Origin: Treponema sp. UBA4307
GTDB lineage: Bacteria > Spirochaetota > Spirochaetia > Treponematales > Treponemataceae
Assembly: GCA_002394685.1 (NCBI GenBank)
Contig: DGUP01000029.1
Coordinates: 58,248-67,239 of the forward strand
Length of the DNA: 8,992 nt
Direction: 5' to 3'
Shown here one piece after another: positions 1-7,240 of this stretch; the first letter of the stretch is position 1; the number at the start of each line of letters is the position of its first letter. Position numbers and translations under genes: made by a program. The notes beneath the pieces were generated by a model. The model did not search any database. It was given only the letters and a program-made list of their open reading frames with translations, and was not told the DNA's origin.

Positions 1-72
1 TTGCCGCTTGCGCGGCAGCACAAAATGAGTGATTTCGCAAGCCGTTTCACTCCTTTGCGCCGTTTTTTGTAA
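1..72. other. GC-richer, hairpin-rich intergenic patch at the window edge
   Basis: This stretch is clearly richer in G and C (33 of the first 60 bases) than the AT-rich DNA around it. It contains a perfect 6-bp inverted repeat at 2-7/12-17 (TGCCGC/GCGGCA), which on the minus strand has a GCAA (GNRA-type) tetraloop. A second 6-bp inverted repeat is GAGTGA (27-32) with TCACTC (47-52). Related CGGC/GCGCAAG-like words recur several times. It lies downstream of the esterase gene on the minus strand, but no T-tract follows the hairpins in that direction, so it is not a convincing terminator. It may be the end of an intergenic repeat or structured element, but one truncated copy cannot show that. 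Frame 1 is open for 23 codons up to a stop at 70-72, too little to call a gene. Confidence 0.35.
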
Positions 73-107
73 AATATTAAGTTTTTAAAACTCGACATTC
101 GGGCTAT

Positions 108-1787
108 TTAATCTTCTTTTTGACCATAAGTAACAGGTCTGTCATCTTCTGGAATATCAAAATTCAAATACTGATAAAATTCCATAAACGGATCTTCAAT
201 CATTCCAATATTTAAACCAAATTCCATAACTTTACCATCAGGGTTTTCTGACGAATAAGATACAGGCCAGTAAGGAAGAAGCTTTCCATAATCGGGAGAA
301 GTCTTATCTCCATTAGGATCACCCCAGCGTGCAAAGTTAATCCAGTAAGACATCATTGTTTCTGAAAGTTCATGGTCACTTTCATCGTAAATGGAATTGC
401 TGCCCAGGTTACCGTAAGCGTATACCAGTTCTCCTGAATGGTAGGTAGAAAGGCCTTTATTGTCTTTGGTAAAAACATATTCGTAAACATTTTTTCCCTG
501 ACCGGCCAGAGTTTTTGTCCAGCTGTAATGAGGATATGTAAAACAAATTGCACTGAACAAATCTGCATAAAGTTTTCTTGCATCACTTCTTTTTGCTACA
601 GGCCTTAATTTACAAACAGCTTCAGGATCAGTTACATAAGGAGAATCATCAACAAGTTTATAAAGATTGTTTTTTGTAACCCTGGTAGCTAAAATGAATA
701 AATCTCCTTCCCTGAGATTAAATCCGTTAAGAAGGGCCTCTTCATTATTTTCACCCTTCTGATAAATTTCCCATGGATATTCAGGCATGGAATAAGGATC
801 TACTGTAAAGGCATTATTTAAATGCTTTGTCTTAAGAAGTTTTTCTGCAGGAATGGCACGCATTTCTTCAATAGAGGAAGCGCCGTATTCTTTCATAATC
901 TTCTGAGAAACTTCCAGGGCATTTTCTCTTGAACGGAAAGTGTGGGCAGGAACAGGAACTGTTAAGGAAGAACTTTCACCGATTGCCCGGCGGAATAAAC
1001 CTTTTGCGAGAGGACTGGCACAAAGGGCATTTACAGATGAAGAACCAGCAGATTCCCCTGCAATAGTTATATTGTTTTTATTTCCCCCAAAGTTTTCAAT
1101 ATTATCATTTATCCATTCAAGTGCTTTAATCTGATCAAGAAGACCGTAATTTCCGCTTGTATGATTTGGACTTTCTTCTGCCAGTTCATCACTTGTAAAG
1201 AAACCGAAAATTCCAAGACGGTAAGCAATTGTTACAAAAACAACACCTTTCTTTGCAAAGTTTTCTCCATCGTATGATTCATACCAGCTCTGTCCGCCGG
1301 TAAGTGATCCTCCGTGAATATAAACAAGCACAGGAAGGTTATCGCCGGTTTTGGCATCTGCAGGTTTCCAGATATTCAGATAGAGACAATCCTCTGAAGC
1401 TTTTGCCTTATCCGTACGATCTCCGTCAGAATGCATTACAGTTTTAGAAATCACATTAAAAATGAATGAATTTTTCTTCTGCATTGCCATTGGAGCAAAG
1501 TGGTCGGCATTAAAAACACCTTCCATTGGTTCAAGGCTTTCAGGCTCCTTCCAGCGCAAATCTCCAACAGGAGCTTTTGCATAAGGAACTCCAGCAAAAA
1601 GTTCTACAGTAGAATCAGTGTTTTTTATTCCCCTGATTTTTCCAATTGAAGTCTGGACAATATCCGTCATTTCAATTTCACTGGAATCAAAAGGAACGTA
1701 AGGATTGAGTTTTGTAGAATTACAACCGGTAAAAAATAGAATTGCAGTTAAGAGTGTTAAGTATATTTTGTTCTTATTAATTTTCAT
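108..1787 (-). CDS. Lipoprotein type-B carboxylesterase (alpha/beta hydrolase, para-nitrobenzyl esterase-like)
   Basis: This 559-residue serine esterase hydrolyses carboxylic esters; the natural substrate cannot be read from the sequence. The N-terminus is a lipoprotein signal: basic KINKNK, a hydrophobic stretch, then F-T-G-C with Cys22 as the predicted lipidated residue. The enzyme is therefore probably anchored in a membrane facing the periplasm or surface. Family hallmarks are the EDCLYLNIW signature (132-140), the oxyanion-hole HGG (158-160), the nucleophile elbow GESAG with Ser246, the acid Glu360 in NLREGDLF, and His450 in the YHSGELVYAYGN block. The full triad is present and the length is normal for the family plus a lipoprotein leader. 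The start is fixed by the signal peptide, because the next Met (40) lies after the lipobox. No Shine-Dalgarno precedes the ATG. A role in removing acyl groups from plant cell-wall material would suit a gut spirochaete, but that is inference. Confidence 0.93.
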   Translation of the reverse strand: MKINKNKIYLTLLTAILFFTGCNSTKLNPYVPFDSSEIEMTDIVQTSIGKIRGIKNTDSTVELFAGVPYAKAPVGDLRWKEPESLEPMEGVFNADHFAPMAMQKKNSFIFNVISKTVMHSDGDRTDKAKASEDCLYLNIWKPADAKTGDNLPVLVYIHGGSLTGGQSWYESYDGENFAKKGVVFVTIAYRLGIFGFFTSDELAEESPNHTSGNYGLLDQIKALEWINDNIENFGGNKNNITIAGESAGSSSVNALCASPLAKGLFRRAIGESSSLTVPVPAHTFRSRENALEVSQKIMKEYGASSIEEMRAIPAEKLLKTKHLNNAFTVDPYSMPEYPWEIYQKGENNEEALLNGFNLREGDLFILATRVTKNNLYKLVDDSPYVTDPEAVCKLRPVAKRSDARKLYADLFSAICFTYPHYSWTKTLAGQGKNVYEYVFTKDNKGLSTYHSGELVYAYGNLGSNSIYDESDHELSETMMSYWINFARWGDPNGDKTSPDYGKLLPYWPVSYSSENPDGKVMEFGLNIGMIEDPFMEFYQYLNFDIPEDDRPVTYGQKED

Positions 1788-1793
1788 ACCCTA

Positions 1794-1822
1794 AGTATAT
1801 TTAACTAGGGCAATTTTGAAAA
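1794..1822 (-). promoter_or_regulatory. Predicted sigma70-type promoter of the esterase gene, leaderless arrangement
   Basis: Read on the minus strand, TTTTCA (1817-1822, 4 of 6 matches to TTGACA) is followed by a 17-base spacer and TATACT (1794-1799). Only six bases (TAGGGT) separate the -10 box from the ATG at 1787, so transcription would be expected to begin at or next to the A of the start codon. The -35 box overlaps the tail of the preceding terminator. The boxes are seen directly; the promoter function is inferred. Confidence 0.6.
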
Positions 1823-1857
1823 GCGTTTAAACTCCTGCACAGAGTCTAAACGCTTTT
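1819..1857 (-). terminator. Hairpin terminator after the cyclase-receptor gene
   Basis: Two 16-base arms (1819-1834 and 1842-1857) enclose a 7-base loop. On the minus strand all 16 positions pair, one of them as G-U. On the plus strand that position becomes an A-C mismatch, so the fold favours minus-strand RNA, as expected for a terminator that begins four bases after the cyclase stop codon. The arm ends in four T followed by C and AAAA, so the U-tract is short. It separates transcription of the receptor from that of the esterase. Confidence 0.75.
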
Positions 1858-1861
1858 AATT

Positions 1862-4800
1862 TTATTGAGTAATGAAATAACTCTTCATCAGGCCTTTTCC
1901 CTTTACTTCAAATTCAACTCCTTCGCTGTACTTGAAATAATCTTTTGTCTGACGATAAGTTTCTTCAGTTACATGGATTTTCATTGCTTCACCGGTACTT
2001 TCCATTCTGCTGGCAACATTTACTGTATCGCCCCAGACATCATAAATAAATTTTGATTTACCAATAACGCCTGCAACCAGATCACCAGTATTAATACCAA
2101 CACGAATATTAATTTTTACCAGGGAGTTCTTATTAAAATCCATAACATCCTGTAAAAGTCCCTGTGCAAAAGAAACCATCTTGTGAGCATCTTCCGGATT
2201 ATTCTCTTTTGTAAGACCACAAGCTGCCATGTAGGCATCTCCAATAGTCTTGATTTTTTCAATTCCACAAGCTTTTGCCCGGTCATCAAATTTAGAAATC
2301 AACTGATTAAGAATTGTAACTACAGCTTCAGCCGAAAGCCCGCTGCTCATTTTTGTAAAGCCTACAATATCCGTAAAGAGAACAGATACATTAGGGAATT
2401 TTTCCGCAATTACCCTTCCAGGATTTTCAGTCAGTTCTTTTGCAACTTCAGCAGGCAAAATATTCAAAAGAAGGGCTTCAGATTTCTCGTTTGCAATTTT
2501 AAGTTCCTGAGTACGCTCATCAACTTTCTTTTCAAGTTGAATCTGAGTACGTTGCATGCTTCTGATTTTATGAACCACGTAAAGTGTAACAAGTATTAAC
2601 AGGAAAAATCCAATTGCAAGCCAGAACCATAAATGCTGCCAGATATGAGCCTGCTTAATAATTGTTATTGGTTCACTTGGATTACTCTGAACTCCATCAT
2701 TATTCAAAGCAATCAAAGTAAAAGTGTAAGTACCAGGTTTCATGTTTGTATATGAAATTGTTCTCGCACTTTCCCAGTTAGAATATTCATTTTCAAATCC
2801 CTCAAGCTTATACTTAAAGAGAACTCTTTCCGGAGAAATTGAAGTAAGACCTGTATACTTAATGCTCAAACGTTGTCCTGAAGGGGGAACAATTATTTTT
2901 CCACCGTAATATGAATAATGTTCATTATCAATTACATATTCTTCAATTTCAATTTTAGGAGGCCGCTTATTTTTTTCTGATTTAATCGGATCATAAATTG
3001 CAAAACCATCTACCAGGGTAAACCACAGTCTGCCCTTAGTATCCTGAAGTGAACAGGAAGTAGATGTTATACCACCAGTATTAAGGCCATCAGATTTTCC
3101 ATAAGTATGAACAGTTATTCTTTTTTTAAACCCATTCACCACATCATTGATTTCAGAATACTTTGTTGAAATGATTCCCTTATTTGAAAGCATCCACACT
3201 GTATCCGTATAATCCTTGAACATCTGAAAAACACTGTCTGTTCCAAGACCGTTTGTAGAATTAAAACTGGTAAACGAATCCGTTTCCGGATCCAGTCTGG
3301 AAAGACCTGTACCGGTTCCAATCCAGTAACAGCCATCCATCTCTTTTATTTTAAAGACTACATCTCCTGCCAGACCGGATTCTCTGTTATATTGTTTTAC
3401 AATCTGTTCATCTTTCAGAATATAAACTCCAGCACCATTTGTTCCTACCCATACCTGATTATCTTTATCTTCATAGAGCCACATGATGTAGGAATTTTCC
3501 ATTTCAAGTTTCTTTGAAAGGACCTCTGTACTTCCGTCCTTTCTGATTACAGTAAGCGCATGGGCTGTTCCTACATAATAGTCCTGATTTTTAAGTTTGA
3601 TTGAAACACGACAACGGTTGCCTGAAATACCATCATCTACAGACCAGCTTTTTATTGTGTTATCAGGATAATAAATCACAAAAGGAATATCATAAGAAAA
3701 TTCAGAAACAAGAATTTCATTGTCATAAGTTTTATGAATATCCCTGACTCTCACGCCCTTTGTAAATTCGGTTAATTCATTTTCAATAAAGTGATTGTCT
3801 TTATAACAAAGAACTCCTGCATCACTACCAATCCAGACAAGTCCTCTTTCTTCATCTTCACAAATTGAGTTTATGCTGACTCCGGTATTAACGGTCTGAA
3901 ATTTTCCCTTGCTTAATCTGTAAAGGCCGCCTCTATTCAAAGCCATCCAGATGTTACCTTCATCATCTTCAATCACCTGATTAACACCATCTTCAGGCAA
4001 ACCATTAGATGTATCAAGATAAGTGTAAATACCATCATGAATAATTGTTACTCCGCTGTCAGTGGCAACCCAGTAATGACCCAGGGAATCCTGAATAACA
4101 CCGTGTACGACAGAGCCCTTTCTCTGATCATGCTTAATATCAAAAACAGTTTCCTGACCGTTTTTTATTCTAATGGCATAGTGGGGAGCAACTGAAAACC
4201 AGAGTGCACCAGTATTGTCCTGAGATACAGAGTTAACATCATCACTATCAAAAGTTTCAAATCCACCAAACTTTCTTACAAGATGATTTTCATAAACATA
4301 AAGATTTAATCCGTTTGAAATCCAGACTCTGCCTGATGAATCGCAGAAAATTTCATTTACAATTGCTTTTTCATCAACATCTTCTGCGCAGGGAGGAATT
4401 ACAACCTTTTCTTCCGGGGTGATATAACAGGAACCAAGTACTGTACCAACCCAGATGTTATTGTCCAGATCTTCATAGAGGGCATTGATTTTATTATGGG
4501 GAAGACCATTATCAGTTGTGAATTTCTTTATGGAACCATCTTTTCCCATGCGGGTTACGCCTTCGTCATTGTGACCGATCCATATGTTTCCCGCAGAATC
4601 TTCATAAAGAGCATGGGCTGTTGCAAAATCATATTTTTCATCAACAGCGCGACTGAATACCTTAAACTCAACTCCATCAAATCTTACAAGACCATCATAG
4701 GTACCAAGGTACATGTACCCTTTCTGATCCTGAAGCATTGCAACAATTGTCATGCCCGGAAGGCCGTCTTCTGTAGTCCACTGTTTTCCTACATAGTCGT

Positions 4801-4891
4801 TAAGAAAGCTCTGATCAACTACAGGCTCTGAAAAACTCTCCGCACAGAACAAAAGTGAGACCAATAATACAATCCAGTTTTTTTTGTTCAT
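1862..4891 (-). CDS. Transmembrane receptor adenylate cyclase: twin beta-propeller, Y_Y_Y domain, class III cyclase
   Basis: A 1009-residue membrane receptor expected to make cAMP from ATP in response to a periplasmic ligand. A signal peptide (about 1-21) is followed by 14 Reg_prop-type strands of the form xxWxGTxxGLxRx, at about 59, 102, 145, 188, 229, 272, 313, 351, 392, 437, 479, 521, 564 and 621. This is the count for two seven-bladed propellers. Next come a Y_Y_Y domain (about 670-745), one membrane helix (about 754-773), a charged helical linker (780-820), and a class III cyclase domain (about 831-1009). Every canonical cyclase residue is present: metal Asp841 and Asp885, adenine-selecting Lys881 and Asp951, and transition-state Asn958 and Arg962. 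It should therefore work as a homodimer and favour ATP over GTP. The sensor half resembles that of hybrid two-component systems, but there is no kinase, receiver or DNA-binding domain. It is divergent from a chemoreceptor gene. The start is set by the signal peptide; no Shine-Dalgarno is visible. Confidence 0.93.
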   Translation of the reverse strand: MNKKNWIVLLVSLLFCAESFSEPVVDQSFLNDYVGKQWTTEDGLPGMTIVAMLQDQKGYMYLGTYDGLVRFDGVEFKVFSRAVDEKYDFATAHALYEDSAGNIWIGHNDEGVTRMGKDGSIKKFTTDNGLPHNKINALYEDLDNNIWVGTVLGSCYITPEEKVVIPPCAEDVDEKAIVNEIFCDSSGRVWISNGLNLYVYENHLVRKFGGFETFDSDDVNSVSQDNTGALWFSVAPHYAIRIKNGQETVFDIKHDQRKGSVVHGVIQDSLGHYWVATDSGVTIIHDGIYTYLDTSNGLPEDGVNQVIEDDEGNIWMALNRGGLYRLSKGKFQTVNTGVSINSICEDEERGLVWIGSDAGVLCYKDNHFIENELTEFTKGVRVRDIHKTYDNEILVSEFSYDIPFVIYYPDNTIKSWSVDDGISGNRCRVSIKLKNQDYYVGTAHALTVIRKDGSTEVLSKKLEMENSYIMWLYEDKDNQVWVGTNGAGVYILKDEQIVKQYNRESGLAGDVVFKIKEMDGCYWIGTGTGLSRLDPETDSFTSFNSTNGLGTDSVFQMFKDYTDTVWMLSNKGIISTKYSEINDVVNGFKKRITVHTYGKSDGLNTGGITSTSCSLQDTKGRLWFTLVDGFAIYDPIKSEKNKRPPKIEIEEYVIDNEHYSYYGGKIIVPPSGQRLSIKYTGLTSISPERVLFKYKLEGFENEYSNWESARTISYTNMKPGTYTFTLIALNNDGVQSNPSEPITIIKQAHIWQHLWFWLAIGFFLLILVTLYVVHKIRSMQRTQIQLEKKVDERTQELKIANEKSEALLLNILPAEVAKELTENPGRVIAEKFPNVSVLFTDIVGFTKMSSGLSAEAVVTILNQLISKFDDRAKACGIEKIKTIGDAYMAACGLTKENNPEDAHKMVSFAQGLLQDVMDFNKNSLVKINIRVGINTGDLVAGVIGKSKFIYDVWGDTVNVASRMESTGEAMKIHVTEETYRQTKDYFKYSEGVEFEVKGKGLMKSYFITQ

Positions 4892-4901
4892 AGCATTTTA
4901 T

Positions 4902-4930
4902 ATTATACAACAAATTTGCTGAAAATTCCA
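4902..4930 (-). promoter_or_regulatory. Predicted promoter of the receptor cyclase, near-leaderless
   Basis: On the minus strand a consensus TATAAT (4902-4907) lies ten bases before the ATG at 4891. A weak -35 candidate, TGGAAT (4925-4930, 3 of 6), sits 17 bases upstream of it. The predicted transcript would begin only about three or four bases before the start codon. The short interval (ATAAAATGCT) has no Shine-Dalgarno sequence. The -10 match is strong and the -35 match is poor. Confidence 0.6.
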
Positions 4931-4959
4931 TTTTTCTATCTTTTTCTTCCATTAATCAA

Positions 4960-4988
4960 TTGAAAAATCATATTTACTGCTTTAAAAT
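4960..4988 (+). promoter_or_regulatory. Predicted sigma70-type promoter of the chemoreceptor gene
   Basis: TTGAAA (4960-4965, 5 of 6) and TAAAAT (4983-4988, 5 of 6) are separated by exactly 17 bases, making this the best-formed promoter in the window. The predicted start of transcription is near 4995. It lies in the same 121-base divergent region as the cyclase promoter, with 29 bases between the two upstream elements, so one bound regulator could affect both. No flagellar sigma28-type motif was seen. Confidence 0.65.
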
Positions 4989-4994
4989 ATTTTG

Positions 4995-5012
4995 GATAGA
5001 GGATTATCTATC
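4995..5012 (+). promoter_or_regulatory. Leader hairpin overlapping the chemoreceptor ribosome binding site
   Basis: GATAGA (4995-5000) and TCTATC (5007-5012) form a perfect 6-bp inverted repeat around the loop GGATTA, ending directly before the ATG at 5013. The Shine-Dalgarno sequence AGAGGA (4998-5003) has its first half in the stem and its second half in the loop. It stands nine bases from the ATG and decides the start choice. The stem begins where the promoter predicts the transcript to begin. Being short and AT-rich, the hairpin may be only marginally stable. Confidence 0.4.
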
Positions 5013-7106
5013 ATGAAAAAAAATTCGACACATTCAAGCATTGTATTAAGAGTAGCGTTATTAATAGGAACAGTTCTTATCATTTGTAATCTCTTACAAT
5101 TTGTAACAGTTTCCAATGACGTAAAAAAAGAATCAACCGAAGACAAAATTGAAACAATTCAAAATCTTTCTGATGCCTACGTTTTGGCCATTGAAAATAA
5201 ACTGGAATGTTATAACGAAGCACTGGATTTTTACACAAATGCAGACATTATGAAAACCGCAGACCTGGAAGCAATCGGTCAGTGGCTTGTTGAACATGAA
5301 AAAATCCGTGATACAGATTTTGACTATGTAATGATTTCTGGACCGGAAGGTCTGACCTACAGCGATATTGGTACCCGCACAAACATAACAGACAGGCCTT
5401 ACTTTAAGGCAATTCTTATGGAAGGCAAAGATGAATATATTGGTGATCCAGTACGTTCCAAAACAACAGGAAAAACTGTTGTCCATATTACAAAAGCCCT
5501 CAAAGCAAATGGTAAAACTTTCGGTCTTGTTGCGGGAGTTGTAAATGTTAATAAAATAACAGAATTTGTTGATCAGGTTAAAATCGGAAAAAGTGGATAC
5601 GGCTGGCTTCTTGCAAGTGACGGTCTCTGTATTACCCATCCTAATCACGATTTTATAATGAATAAAAACTTTATCACCGGACTTTCCACAGGCTATGAGG
5701 ATATGGCCCTGGTTGCAGAAAAAATCAGTGCAGGAGAAAAAGGATATGCCTGGGTCAACGGATATCCAAGCGGTAAAGATTTAATTGTTTATCACGGCTT
5801 CACTCTTACACCATGGGGCTTTGCAATTACAGTTCCACAATCCCAGATTATTGGTCTTGCAGGAAAAATCAGAAATAAAATGGGCCTGTTTACAGTTATT
5901 ACAGTAATCGTTTTGCTTTTGATTTCATGCATAATTCTTATTCTTTCCTTTAAGCCTCTTAAAGTAATTGATAAAGCCATAAATAAAATTGCTTCAGGTG
6001 ATGCTGACCTTACTCAGAGAATTCATATTAATTCCAATGATGAAATTGGTGCAGTGGTTAAAGGATTTAATAATTTTACGGACAAACTTCACTCAATCAT
6101 TTCAGATGTAAAAAACTCAAAGTCAGATTTAAGTCTTGCAGGGGAAGATATGCAGGCTGCTTCTCAGGACACTGCCAGTGCAATCACCCAGATTATTGCA
6201 AATATTGAAAGCGTAAGAAGTCAAATTGTAGGACAGAGTGCCAGTGTAGAAGAAACAGCGGGAGCAGTAAATCAGATTGCTTCAAATATTGAGTCCCTTG
6301 AAAATATGATTGAAAATCAGTCTGCAGGAATTACACAGGCATCTGCTGCTGTAGAAGAAATGATTGGAAACATTAACAGCGTAAATGTTTCTGTAGACAA
6401 AATGGCAGAATCTTTCCAGGAACTACAGTCAAATGCAAATGATGGATTTGCAAAACAGCAGGATGTTAACGATAGAATTCATCAGATTGAAATGCAGTCA
6501 GCAATGCTGCAGGAAGCAAATGCCGCTATTTCCGCAGTTGCAGAACAGACAAATCTCCTTGCAATGAATGCAGCAATTGAAGCAGCCCATGCCGGTGAAG
6601 CAGGAAAAGGCTTCTCTGTTGTAGCAGATGAAATCCGTAAACTTTCTGAAACATCAACAGAACAGTCAAAAACAATCGGCGAACAGCTTTCAAATATTTC
6701 AGAATCTATACAAAGCGTTGCTTCTGCATCACGGGATTCTTCTTCAGCCTTTGAAGCAGTATCTAAAAAGATTGCAGACACAGACCAGATTGTGAGTCAG
6801 ATTAAAGCCGCAATGGAAGAACAGAATTCCGGCTCTAAACAAATTACCACTGCCCTTCAATCAATGAACGACTCTTCTACAGAAGTCCGTAACGCTTCAG
6901 CAGAAATGACAGAAGGCAACAAGGCAATTCTTGAAGAAATTCGCCGCCTTCAGGAAGCAACAGTTGTAATGAAAAGCAGCATGGATGAAATGCAGCAGGG
7001 TGCAAGAAAGATTAATGAAACAGGTGTAAGCCTTCAGGAAATATCTGGACAGGTAAAAGAATCCATCAACAAAATCGGACAGCAGATAGATCTTTTCCAG
7101 GTATAA
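5013..7106 (+). CDS. Methyl-accepting chemotaxis protein with periplasmic dCache sensor
   Basis: A 697-residue chemoreceptor that binds a ligand in the periplasm and controls CheA activity at the cell pole, and so motility. In order it has: a first membrane helix (about 10-33); a double-Cache sensor (about 34-283) with the typical DRPYF motif (127-131) followed by GDPVRSKTTGK; a second helix (about 291-313); a HAMP domain (about 314-368) with GDADLTQRI; and a long helical signalling domain. The conserved hairpin tip is at about 515-545 (AAHAGEAGKGF). Candidate methylation pairs are Glu413/414 and Glu448/449. The C-terminus (QIDLFQV) has no CheR-tethering pentapeptide. The ligand is unknown; the sensor lacks the clear R-x-W-Y pattern of amino-acid-binding dCache domains. 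The reading frame continues upstream to a TTG at 4992. The ATG at 5013 was chosen because AGAGGA lies nine bases before it and the protein then begins with KK ahead of the membrane helix. Confidence 0.95.
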   Translation: MKKNSTHSSIVLRVALLIGTVLIICNLLQFVTVSNDVKKESTEDKIETIQNLSDAYVLAIENKLECYNEALDFYTNADIMKTADLEAIGQWLVEHEKIRDTDFDYVMISGPEGLTYSDIGTRTNITDRPYFKAILMEGKDEYIGDPVRSKTTGKTVVHITKALKANGKTFGLVAGVVNVNKITEFVDQVKIGKSGYGWLLASDGLCITHPNHDFIMNKNFITGLSTGYEDMALVAEKISAGEKGYAWVNGYPSGKDLIVYHGFTLTPWGFAITVPQSQIIGLAGKIRNKMGLFTVITVIVLLLISCIILILSFKPLKVIDKAINKIASGDADLTQRIHINSNDEIGAVVKGFNNFTDKLHSIISDVKNSKSDLSLAGEDMQAASQDTASAITQIIANIESVRSQIVGQSASVEETAGAVNQIASNIESLENMIENQSAGITQASAAVEEMIGNINSVNVSVDKMAESFQELQSNANDGFAKQQDVNDRIHQIEMQSAMLQEANAAISAVAEQTNLLAMNAAIEAAHAGEAGKGFSVVADEIRKLSETSTEQSKTIGEQLSNISESIQSVASASRDSSSAFEAVSKKIADTDQIVSQIKAAMEEQNSGSKQITTALQSMNDSSTEVRNASAEMTEGNKAILEEIRRLQEATVVMKSSMDEMQQGARKINETGVSLQEISGQVKESINKIGQQIDLFQV

Positions 7107-7132
7107 AAAACTATACAAATTAGTGGCAATTT

Positions 7133-7175
7133 TCCCGGTGATAAATGGTAATGAACAATCACCGGGATTTTTTTT
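7133..7175 (+). terminator. Rho-independent terminator of the chemoreceptor gene
   Basis: TCCCGGTGAT (7133-7142) pairs perfectly with ATCACCGGGA (7158-7167) over a 15-base loop, followed by eight T (7168-7175). It begins 26 bases after the chemoreceptor stop codon, in the right orientation. Confidence 0.9.
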
Positions 7176-7201
7176 GCTATCTGACAAAAATCGTTTATAA
7201 T
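7174..7201 (+). promoter_or_regulatory. Predicted promoter of the P13-like gene
   Basis: TTGCTA (7174-7179, 4 of 6) and a consensus TATAAT (7196-7201) are 16 bases apart. The -35 box overlaps the T-run of the preceding terminator. An alternative pairing uses CTGACA (7181-7186) with TATATT (7202-7207), with a short 15-base spacer. Either gives a leader of roughly 25-35 bases containing the Shine-Dalgarno GAGGAG at 7227-7232. Confidence 0.55.
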
Positions 7202-7240
7202 TATATTGAAACTTTTTCATAAGAAAGAGGAGAGAGAATT

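Noticed and set aside
1..72. 23-codon open frame at the left edge as the end of a gene
   Set aside because: It is too short, has no recognisable C-terminal motif, and the patch is better explained as repeat-like intergenic DNA.
1819..1857. The 16-bp inverted repeat as a regulator operator or mobile-element end
   Set aside because: Its position four bases after a stop codon and its better pairing on the minus strand (G-U, not A-C) fit a terminator; no transposase or flanking duplication is seen.
4834..4891. Cys in LLFCAES of the cyclase signal sequence as a lipobox
   Set aside because: Phe directly before the Cys does not fit a lipobox, and the protein is already anchored by a membrane helix near residue 760.
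4992..5012. TTG at 4992 as the chemoreceptor start
   Set aside because: It would put the Shine-Dalgarno AGAGGA inside the gene. The ATG at 5013 is correctly spaced from it and gives a normal KK-rich start before the first membrane helix.
7101..7116. GTATA...TATAC inverted repeat at the chemoreceptor stop codon
   Set aside because: Only five AT-rich pairs, with a much stronger terminator directly downstream; probably chance.
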